From positions 1-8,792 of the forward strand of contig JAFGJP010000135.1 in NCBI GenBank assembly GCA_016929035.1: a stretch of DNA of 8,792 nucleotides. The letters run 5' to 3'. Numbering within the stretch: the stretch's first letter is position 1; every line of letters begins with the position of its first letter. Shown one piece after another: positions 1-6,114 of this stretch. This DNA is from Candidatus Auribacterota bacterium. Its GTDB lineage: Bacteria > Auribacterota > JAFGBW01 > JAFGJP01. The notes beneath the pieces were generated by a model. That model ran no database searches. It worked only from the letters and a program-made list of their open reading frames with translations, and was not told the DNA's origin. A program made the position numbers and the translations under genes.

Positions 1-225
1 ATCAACAAGATGAAAAAGTTTGAGAAGCTGGTTCTTGCCGTAAGAGAGGCAGAAGATATTCTCGGCAGCACAAATGTCGCCATCAGCATCAAGGGCCATC
101 AGATAAAAGTTCCCTACAGGCTCCTCCTGACTCGCCTGAACACGCTGATAACTCTGAACATCGGGAATAAAGAAATCAGCTTCAGATTTAGAATAGAACC
201 TTTGGACGATCAAAAATCCCTTTAA
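1..225 (+). CDS. Small protein of unknown function, or C-terminal end of a larger protein
   Basis: I do not recognise this gene. The frame is open to the left edge of the window (Ile-Asn-Lys precede the Met at position 10), so it may be a complete 71-residue protein from ATG 10 or the tail of a longer one. Only nine bases are visible upstream, so a ribosome binding site cannot be judged. The translated part has a charged N-terminal helix-like stretch (KKFEKLVLAVREAEDILG), then alternating hydrophobic and polar residues suggesting beta strands (VAISIKGHQIKVP, LITLNIGNKEISFRFRI), and an acidic end. There is no signal peptide, membrane segment or known motif. It ends 12 bases before the first possible cheA start, so it probably belongs to the same operon and may serve the chemosensory system; that is inference from position only. 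Confidence 0.5.
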   Translation: MNKMKKFEKLVLAVREAEDILGSTNVAISIKGHQIKVPYRLLLTRLNTLITLNIGNKEISFRFRIEPLDDQKSL

Positions 226-237
226 TGTCTGATTTGT

Positions 238-2178
238 TTGGCCATGACCTCTGAGAGTGATGAATTAAAAGAAATTGTTAACGACTTCATAGTCGAATCA
301 GAAGAAATTATCGAGAAGCTTGACCAGAAAATGCTTTCTCTTGAAAAAGACTCGAGCTCAGATACTCTTAATCAGGTTTTTCGCGGGTTCCATACAATTA
401 AAGGAACTTCCGGTTTTCTGGGTTTTCAGAAGGTCAGCAACCTGACACACCTTTCGGAGAATGTCCTTAACGTTCTTCGGAGGGGAGAGATGTCCGTTAC
501 TCCGGAAATCGTGGATATTCTCCTTGAAGCCCTGGATGTTCTTCGGCTTCTTGTTTCCAACATCAAGGAGGAAGGGCAGGAAAGCTCGCCGGAAAATCTT
601 CCGCATGTTCTCGAGCAGCTGAAAAAGTTTCAGCCTGCTGAAAAAAAAGAGGCCCCGGCTGCACCCGAAAAAACGGCAGAGCAGGCGGTGCCGGCTGTTC
701 CCGCCCCGGAGCAAGAAAAAATCATAGAAGCTCCCGCAGCGAAAATGGAAGAAAAGGTTCCCGATGAAGAAGAGAAAAAGCTGGGCGAAATTCTCATACA
801 GGAAGGCCTGGTGACGGAGGAGGATATCCAGGATGCCCTGAAAGAGCAGGAGCAGGGCCAGAAGCTGGGCGAGATCTTTATCAGGAGGGGGATCATTTCC
901 AGAGAACAGCTCGAAAGCACTTTGAAAAAGCAGAAGCCCAAGCCGGGAAAGATAGACCAGACCATCCGTGTCGAGGTTTCCCGCCTCGACAACCTTATGA
1001 ATCTTGTCGGAGAGCTTGTCCTTGGAAGGAATCGCCTGTCGCAGGTCTGCAAGAAAATCGAGGGCGCGTGCTATGACGACAGGTCTATTGATGATCTGAA
1101 CGAGACCATCGCCCAGCTGGGAATGATTTCCGGAGATCTGCAGGAAAGCATCATGAAGACCCGGATGCTTCCGATTCAAAGAGTCATCGGTAAATTTTCC
1201 CGCATCATAAGAAGCCTGCAAAAAAGCACAAAAAAAGAGTTTGACCTGAAAATATCAGGCGAAGATACAGAGCTTGATAAATCGATAATAGAAGAAATAG
1301 GAGATCCTCTTGTCCACCTGATCCGCAACGCTGTTGACCACGGCATCGAGTATCCTGAAAAACGTATCGCGGCGGGCAAGCCGTCCAAAGGAACGATTCA
1401 TCTGAAAGCTTTTCACGAAGGGCATAACATCATCATCGAGATCAAAGATGACGGCAAAGGGATCGAGACAGACAAGGTCAGAGAGAAAGCGATAAAAAAG
1501 AATCTGGTCACGCGGCAGAAAGCTGACCTGATGTCAAAATCAGAAATACTGAACTTCATTTTTTACCCGGGGTTTTCTACGGCCGATATTGTCACGGAGA
1601 TTTCCGGAAGAGGTGTCGGCCTGGATGTGGTGAAACAGAATATCACCCGGCTAAAGGGTATTATAGAAATCGATACGGAGCTGGACAGAGGGACTGTCTT
1701 CCGCATCAAGCTTCCTTTGACATTAGCCATCATTCAGGCTCTTGTTATTGAAGTCGGCGAAGAAATTTTCGCCATACCGCTGTCTTCCGTGGTTGAAACT
1801 GTAAGAATACTCCCCTCTGAAATTTATGAGGTCGAAGGCAAAAATATCATCAATCTGCGAGGCACGATCATTCCGCTTATTGATTTGAAAAAGTCTTTCG
1901 GTATTTCAGGCAGGGACACCTGTAAAACGGATGAAACAGGACGTGTGTATATTGTCATCATCGGAGTTGCGGAGAAAAGGAAGGGGCTTATTGTTGAGAA
2001 AATGCTTGGGCAGCAGGAGATCGTTATCAAAAGCCTGGGAAAATATCTGAGAGGGATTCCCGGTTTTTCAGGATGCACGATAATGGGCGATGGCAAAATC
2101 ACTCTTATCGTCGACATTGAAAAGTTCTTTGAGGACAGCGTGCCGGTGGCGGCGAATCAAACAATCGAGATACGGTAA
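238..2178 (+). CDS. cheA: Chemotaxis histidine kinase CheA with a MshEN-like insert instead of P2
   Basis: CheA is the soluble kinase of chemosensory arrays: it autophosphorylates on a histidine and passes the phosphate to CheY. Domains in order (646 residues counted from TTG 238): P1/HPt at about 8-115 with phospho-acceptor His52 in FHTIKGTSGF; a low-complexity Ala/Pro/Glu linker at about 132-178; a duplicated LGEI motif at 181-232 resembling MshEN; P3 dimerisation helices at about 240-315; P4 ATPase at about 330-495 with N box NAVDHGIE (364-371), G1 DDGKGI (404-409) and G2 GRGVGLDVV (457-465); and a P5 CheW-like domain at about 497-632. All catalytic boxes are intact. No P2 (CheY-docking) domain is recognisable, and the motif pair occupies its place. 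The start is uncertain: TTG 238 and ATG 244 are both in frame and neither has a clear Shine-Dalgarno sequence. ATG 244 is perhaps likelier. Confidence 0.97.
   Translation: MAMTSESDELKEIVNDFIVESEEIIEKLDQKMLSLEKDSSSDTLNQVFRGFHTIKGTSGFLGFQKVSNLTHLSENVLNVLRRGEMSVTPEIVDILLEALDVLRLLVSNIKEEGQESSPENLPHVLEQLKKFQPAEKKEAPAAPEKTAEQAVPAVPAPEQEKIIEAPAAKMEEKVPDEEEKKLGEILIQEGLVTEEDIQDALKEQEQGQKLGEIFIRRGIISREQLESTLKKQKPKPGKIDQTIRVEVSRLDNLMNLVGELVLGRNRLSQVCKKIEGACYDDRSIDDLNETIAQLGMISGDLQESIMKTRMLPIQRVIGKFSRIIRSLQKSTKKEFDLKISGEDTELDKSIIEEIGDPLVHLIRNAVDHGIEYPEKRIAAGKPSKGTIHLKAFHEGHNIIIEIKDDGKGIETDKVREKAIKKNLVTRQKADLMSKSEILNFIFYPGFSTADIVTEISGRGVGLDVVKQNITRLKGIIEIDTELDRGTVFRIKLPLTLAIIQALVIEVGEEIFAIPLSSVVETVRILPSEIYEVEGKNIINLRGTIIPLIDLKKSFGISGRDTCKTDETGRVYIVIIGVAEKRKGLIVEKMLGQQEIVIKSLGKYLRGIPGFSGCTIMGDGKITLIVDIEKFFEDSVPVAANQTIEIR
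778..933 (+). repeat. Tandem 24-residue MshEN-like motif inside CheA
   Basis: CheA residues 181-204 and 209-232 form two copies of one pattern: K-L-G-E-I-x-I-x-x-G, six residues, I/L, three residues, L-K-x-Q. I count 11 of 24 positions identical between copies. This fits the MshEN consensus known from GspE/PilB/MshE-type ATPases (R-L-G-x2-L-x3-G-x6-L-x3-L-x2-Q, twice). Differences from that consensus: Lys replaces the leading Arg in both copies, Phe replaces Leu in copy two, and the spacer is four residues (EQGQ) where five is usual. In characterised MshEN domains this pair wraps around cyclic di-GMP; other members act only as protein-interaction modules. Which applies here cannot be told from sequence alone. 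Confidence 0.8.
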
Positions 2179-2207
2179 AGAAGAACAGGAAAGATCTTCC
2201 AGAATTC

Positions 2208-2214
2208 AAGGAGG
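2208..2214 (+). promoter_or_regulatory. Shine-Dalgarno of the first MCP gene
   Basis: AAGGAGG, a near-perfect Shine-Dalgarno, lies five bases before GTG 2220 and decides this non-ATG start. It sits in the 41-base cheA-MCP gap, the longest non-coding stretch of the window. Confidence 0.85.
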
Positions 2215-2219
2215 AAAAA

Positions 2220-3722
2220 GTGAAAGTCCCCGTAAAGAGAAAAATCAATTTTTTGGTCGTATCCGCGGCTTTTTGTGTTTTTCTGATCAACATAATCCTC
2301 TCGGCTTTTGTGAAAGAAAAAATGCTGATTTGGATCATCGGCGTAGCGGCCACGGTGGCTGTCGCGTACATCTTTTCGGAAATGTTTTCCAGAGGAATCG
2401 ATCTCGAAATGAGGAATTTCCTTGAGTTCACGAAAAAGCTCGGAAAGCCGGATAAACAAAGATCGATCAGGACTTTTTATGATGACCTTTTTCTTGAAGC
2501 AGCGAAGAATGTCGATGCGTTTGTCGGATCGCTTGAAGAAAGCATCCTTGATCTCAAGGAGAAAGAAAATGAGTTCGGAGCCTCATTGAAAATTATTGAA
2601 AAGTGCCTAATGGAAATGCAGAGCATAACGACGCTGAACACAAATGAGGGAAAAAAGTGCACGAGTGAAAGCGAGCATATTTTCCATGAGCTCGAAAAAA
2701 TAAAGGATTCAATGAAAAACATCAAAAACTCGTTCAGCGGCGTAGGGGACACGCTCAAAGACGTCATCGATACGGTCTCAAGGACCGCGAGAAACGCCGA
2801 GGAACTTCACGCTGTTGTCGGAGAGACGTCAGTGTGCGTCAGCGAGATGTCAAATCTGATTTCAGATGAGATCCATCTGGTTGACCACGCAAAAACGTTC
2901 ACGGCCAAGGCTTCTGAAGCGGCTGGCGAAGGCGGAAATGTCGTCAGCAAAGCTGTGTCAGGCATGAACAAGATCGTTGAAACGGTGAAAAAGAATGCCG
3001 TAAAGATATCGGACCTGGGAAAAAGTTCTGACGAGATCGGAGAGATCATCGCGACGATAGACGAGATCGCCGATCAAACCAATCTTCTTGCGCTTAACGC
3101 AGCCATAGAGGCGGCAAGGGCAGGAGAGCAGGGCCGGGGTTTTGCTGTCGTTGCCGACGAAATCAGGAAGCTGGCTGAAAGAACCACAAAAGCAACAAAA
3201 GAAATAGCCGACACGATCAACGCCATGCAGGAAGAAATAAAAGCGGCTGTATCGTCCATGGAGGAGGGAACGGAAGATGTTGAAAAGGGTGTTATCCTTA
3301 CAGATGAATCCGGAAGGGTTCTGACAAAGATCGTTGAAGCCATTAATAAGACCAACGATATCATGGCCAAGGTCGATGTCAATGCAAAGGAACAGAACCT
3401 GCGAAGCGTGGAGATCAAAAATTCCGTTCAGAGAATCAACAAGCTGTCGCAGGATTTCAATGTTCCCTTCGACAGCGACAGCGGGCAGGATGCCCTCTCT
3501 GAAAAGATCAGCCTCGTCAAAACGTGGATCGAATCAGGAGATACGTCTCTCCAGAACCTAACGCTGGCTCTCAAGGGGCTTAAAGAATCCCTGGACAGGC
3601 TGAGGACGTCTCATGATTCTCTGGAGAGCCTGGAAGGCAGGATGAACGAGATACTTTCACATGACTCCGAAAAAGGAGAGATCTTGCAGAAAAGGAAGGG
3701 GGAGAGAAGCCTTCATGAATAA
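2220..3722 (+). CDS. Methyl-accepting chemotaxis receptor without periplasmic sensor domain (MCP 1)
   Basis: This 500-residue transmembrane chemoreceptor should dock CheA and CheW at its cytoplasmic tip. A basic N-terminus (KVPVKRK) precedes two membrane helices at about 10-30 and 35-53, separated only by a few residues (VKEK), so there is no extracytoplasmic ligand domain. A mostly helical cytoplasmic part follows; a HAMP domain is not clearly recognisable. The MCP signalling hairpin is unmistakable: DEIGEIIATIDEIADQTNLL (271-290), then LNAAIEAARAGEQGRGFAVV, with the turn near E303. Candidate methylation stretches flank it at about 232-249 and 346-365 (inference). The descending arm is odd: around 412-424 the coiled coil is interrupted by a Pro/Asp/Gly-rich stretch, and the last 75 residues do not match the usual arm. 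There is no C-terminal CheR-tethering pentapeptide. The GTG start is chosen for the strong AAGGAGG at 2208. The gene overlaps cheY by eight bases. Confidence 0.93.
   Translation: MKVPVKRKINFLVVSAAFCVFLINIILSAFVKEKMLIWIIGVAATVAVAYIFSEMFSRGIDLEMRNFLEFTKKLGKPDKQRSIRTFYDDLFLEAAKNVDAFVGSLEESILDLKEKENEFGASLKIIEKCLMEMQSITTLNTNEGKKCTSESEHIFHELEKIKDSMKNIKNSFSGVGDTLKDVIDTVSRTARNAEELHAVVGETSVCVSEMSNLISDEIHLVDHAKTFTAKASEAAGEGGNVVSKAVSGMNKIVETVKKNAVKISDLGKSSDEIGEIIATIDEIADQTNLLALNAAIEAARAGEQGRGFAVVADEIRKLAERTTKATKEIADTINAMQEEIKAAVSSMEEGTEDVEKGVILTDESGRVLTKIVEAINKTNDIMAKVDVNAKEQNLRSVEIKNSVQRINKLSQDFNVPFDSDSGQDALSEKISLVKTWIESGDTSLQNLTLALKGLKESLDRLRTSHDSLESLEGRMNEILSHDSEKGEILQKRKGERSLHE
3698..3706 (+). promoter_or_regulatory. 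Shine-Dalgarno of cheY, inside the MCP 1 gene
   Basis: The purine run GGGGGAGAG lies about eight bases before ATG 3715. It picks this start over the in-frame ATG at 3661, which would add 18 residues (TPKKERSCRKGRG...) unlike any receiver domain N-terminus. Confidence 0.75.
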
Positions 3723-4101
3723 AACAGTGCTGATTATTGATGATTCCCCTTCGCTCAGGCGGCTGATAAAATATTCGGTTAACCGGGTTTACCAGAACCT
3801 GAACTATCTGGAAGCCTCTAACGGCAAGGAGGGGCTGGACATCCTGGATTCAGGAGAAAAAGTTGACGTAATCATTCTTGATATCCATATGCCCCGCATG
3901 GATGGCATAACCTTTCTCAAAGAAAAAAGCAGGAGCAGCAAGAACAAGACCATACCCACGATCGTCTTGACAAAAAAAGATGATATGGATTTAAAATCTG
4001 AAGCCCTGCAGTACGGAGTCGTCGAATACCTCCCAAAGCCATTTAACGTTTCAAAAATGAAACAAGTTTTGAAAAAAATTCTGGAGGAGAAAAGCCCGTG
4101 A
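3715..4101 (+). CDS. cheY: CheY-like single-domain response regulator
   Basis: A stand-alone receiver domain of 128 residues, the usual CheY length, and the probable phospho-acceptor of the CheA encoded upstream. All active-site residues are visible: acidic pair D9-D10 (VLIIDDS), phosphorylated Asp D56 (ILDIHMPRMDG), switch Thr T86 (IVLTKK), Tyr Y105 and Lys K108 (EYLPKPF). No output domain is attached, so the output must go through a protein partner such as a motor, pilus system or other target; none is encoded in the window. The ATG at 3715 gives the normal receiver N-terminus (MNKTVLIIDD). The gene is sandwiched between two receptor genes, overlapping MCP 1 by eight bases and MCP 2 by four (GTGA), so translation is probably coupled on both sides and dosage tied to the receptors. 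Confidence 0.93.
   Translation: MNKTVLIIDDSPSLRRLIKYSVNRVYQNLNYLEASNGKEGLDILDSGEKVDVIILDIHMPRMDGITFLKEKSRSSKNKTIPTIVLTKKDDMDLKSEALQYGVVEYLPKPFNVSKMKQVLKKILEEKSP
4083..4089 (+). promoter_or_regulatory. Shine-Dalgarno of the second MCP gene, inside cheY
   Basis: GGAGGAG lies eight bases before GTG 4098. It supports the GTG start that overlaps the cheY stop codon as GTGA. Confidence 0.8.
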
Positions 4102-5660
4102 AAGCTGACCTCAAATCTTTTCTGACAGACGTCAAAAAACGCATCCTGAATATTGTCCCTGCGTCATGGGCGCTTCTCAATATTCAGGAAAAGTTATTTA
4201 CGGCGCTGGCTCTTCCGGTTGTCATCGTCATGATGATCCTCCTTGTCCTCACCACGACGAAGCTCACTCCCGGCCAGCCTTTCATTGTTTTTATTGTCGT
4301 CGGTACAGCTCTTGTCATATATATTTATGTCGTTCTTCGAAGGTTTATCAGCCCTCTTTATGAAATAATCCATCAGATGCTCAATATGAGGGAGCTTAAG
4401 GTCCCGATGGAAAAAGAAAAAAACTATCCCGGCGACTGGAATTATCTTTATGCTGAAATCGTGCAGTTTATTGAGAAGAATGAGAAAACAAGAAAGACAT
4501 TTTATGAATTCTACGAATTCTTGCAGAACCTGAGCATTATCTTGAAAGAAAGCATCATCCAGCTGGAGGAAAGCACTCGCATTCAGTCTGAATCAATAGA
4601 AAAGACTTCGCAATATCTCGACAAGATCACGGAAGTCATGTCGAAGATTTATGAAGACGTCCAGTCGCTTTCGATCTCCGTCGGCAACACTGTCTTTTCG
4701 CTTCAGGTCATGGGGAAGAACATCAACCAGGTCGCCCTCGATGGACAGAAGATGGGAGAATCTGTTTTTATTACAACGCAATCCATCAATCAGATGGCAG
4801 AAGCTATCAACGAAGTCGACAGGAACATTGAAAACACTAACGCCCTGGCAACAACAGCCACGCAGTCCGCGGGAGAAGGCGACAGCGTGGTAGACCACAC
4901 GGTGGCGGCTATGAGCCATATCCACAAGACGATGGAACAGTTTTCGGAAACCATAATGAAGCTGGGAAAAAGATCCGATGAAATAGGCAAGATCATCGCG
5001 ACCATCGACGACATCGCTGACCAGACAAACCTTCTTTCTTTGAATGCGGCTATTGAAGCGGCGAGAGCCGGAGAGCACGGCAGGGGCTTTGCCGTTGTGG
5101 CGTCTGAAGTCAAAAAGCTTGCTGACAAAACAACGGACGCGACCAAGGAAATCACGAACATGATCAAAAGCATTCAGGCCGAAACACGCTCTGTTATCGT
5201 TTCAACAAAAAAGGGCACGGATGAGATCAGGCGAGGCGTTGTTCTGGCTGATCAGGCCGGAGATTCGCTGAAGAACATTGTGAAGACCATCGAAGAGGTC
5301 AGCGTGGTCATGAACAGCATCGCTGATTCGACAAAAAGGCAGTCTGAACGCTCAAGCGAAATAACCAAAGCTGTCGAAAAAATGAACAAGCTCACGCAGC
5401 AGGTAGTCACGGCCACGCGCGAGCAGAATGAGAGCGGTCAGCTGATCACTCAGGTTGCCGTTGACATGCAGAACGTGGCCAACAGCGCTGTTGAAAAGCT
5501 GGAAACGCATGACAAGGAAAAGGAAAACATTCGCCTCGCCATGGATGATGTCATGGAAGCGACTCAGCTTTCGATTTCAACGATCGAAGCCCTTTTGAAG
5601 ATTTCTGACAAGATGGAGATGAAAATACTGGAGTCGAAGAGGAAAATCGATGAAAACTGA
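4098..5660 (+). CDS. Methyl-accepting chemotaxis receptor without periplasmic sensor domain (MCP 2)
   Basis: Second chemoreceptor, 520 residues. An amphipathic cytoplasmic N-terminus of about 34 residues precedes membrane helices at about 35-53 and 61-80. They are joined by a seven-residue loop (TTKLTPG), so there is no room for a periplasmic sensor. A HAMP-like stretch may follow (about 81-130, with Pro in ISPLYEI soon after the membrane); this is a weak call. Long helical arms then lead to the signalling tip: DEIGKIIATIDDIADQTNLL (294-313), LNAAIEAARAGEHGRGFAVV, turn near E326. Unlike MCP 1, the descending arm stays helical to the C-terminus. Candidate methylation stretches lie at about 252-272 and 368-390 (inference). 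There is no CheR-tethering pentapeptide. From the end of TM2 to the turn is about 246 residues, against about 250 in MCP 1, so both tips should sit at similar depth and could share one array. The gene overlaps cheW by 11 bases. Confidence 0.94.
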   Translation: MKADLKSFLTDVKKRILNIVPASWALLNIQEKLFTALALPVVIVMMILLVLTTTKLTPGQPFIVFIVVGTALVIYIYVVLRRFISPLYEIIHQMLNMRELKVPMEKEKNYPGDWNYLYAEIVQFIEKNEKTRKTFYEFYEFLQNLSIILKESIIQLEESTRIQSESIEKTSQYLDKITEVMSKIYEDVQSLSISVGNTVFSLQVMGKNINQVALDGQKMGESVFITTQSINQMAEAINEVDRNIENTNALATTATQSAGEGDSVVDHTVAAMSHIHKTMEQFSETIMKLGKRSDEIGKIIATIDDIADQTNLLSLNAAIEAARAGEHGRGFAVVASEVKKLADKTTDATKEITNMIKSIQAETRSVIVSTKKGTDEIRRGVVLADQAGDSLKNIVKTIEEVSVVMNSIADSTKRQSERSSEITKAVEKMNKLTQQVVTATREQNESGQLITQVAVDMQNVANSAVEKLETHDKEKENIRLAMDDVMEATQLSISTIEALLKISDKMEMKILESKRKIDEN

Positions 5661-6114
5661 AGCGGACAACCAGATTATCCAGCTTATCACATTTCGCATG
5701 AATGAAAAGATTTACGCCATTGATATTTCTTATGTCCGGGAAATCAACCGGATATCGGCTGTGACCAAGGTCCCCAACTCAGATAGCTTTATCGAAGGCG
5801 TGATGAATCTCAGGGGCGCGATTATCCCGATCATCAGTATCAGGAAAAGGTTTTGCCTTGAGCCGGCTTCCCTGTCAAAATCAAACAAGCTGATCATCGT
5901 CGAATTCGAGGGCAGCCCTGTCGGCCTGATCGTTGATGAGATCGCTGAAGTCGTCAAGATCAGGGCCCTCAACATAGAAAGCGAAAAAGAAAAGATCGAC
6001 GAAATCGGCACGGAATTTCTCGGGGGTCTCGGAAAGACGGATGACGGCATCCTTCCTATCCTGGACATCTATAAGCTTATCGACAGAGAGAGGGGGGCAG
6101 ATGAAGAGATATAA
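5650..6114 (+). CDS. cheW: Chemotaxis coupling protein CheW
   Basis: A 154-residue CheW-like protein that bridges receptor tips and the P5 domain of CheA. It is one CheW domain from about residue 8 to 146, with the typical strand pattern: IIQLITFRMNEKIYAIDI at the start, then REINRISAVTKVPN, the characteristic GVMNLRGAIIPIISIRKRF core (50-68) and GLIVDEIAEVVKI (92-104). It parallels the P5 end of the CheA here (NLRGTIIPLIDLKKSF), as expected for partners sharing a fold. ATG 5650 lies seven bases after AGAGG (5638-5642) inside the MCP 2 gene, overlapping it by 11 bases. It closes the chemosensory block. psd begins inside its last 14 bases. Confidence 0.96.
   Translation: MKTEADNQIIQLITFRMNEKIYAIDISYVREINRISAVTKVPNSDSFIEGVMNLRGAIIPIISIRKRFCLEPASLSKSNKLIIVEFEGSPVGLIVDEIAEVVKIRALNIESEKEKIDEIGTEFLGGLGKTDDGILPILDIYKLIDRERGADEEI

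Noticed and set aside
358..1221. Long open frame on the minus strand opposite cheA (287 codons)
   Set aside because: It lies wholly within cheA, whose domains are unmistakable, and its translation is Phe/Leu-rich with no recognisable motif: a shadow of a real gene.
2191..2207. Palindromes AAGATCTT and GAATTC in the cheA-MCP 1 gap
   Set aside because: These are short chance palindromes with no longer stem and no T run; not a convincing operator or terminator.
2090..2425. Plus-strand frame bridging the end of cheA and the start of MCP 1
   Set aside because: Its product is highly charged and low in order, lacks a ribosome binding site, and conflicts with two well-supported genes.
3661..3714. 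In-frame 18-codon extension of cheY from an upstream ATG
   Set aside because: It is basic and unlike any receiver N-terminus; the purine-rich site at 3698-3706 serves ATG 3715.
4593..5078. Minus-strand open frame opposite MCP 2
   Set aside because: It overlaps the conserved receptor signalling region and shows no family features; antisense shadow.
6041..6100. In-frame 20-codon extension of psd within cheW
   Set aside because: The extra residues do not resemble Psd, and ATG 6101 has a strong purine-rich site directly upstream.
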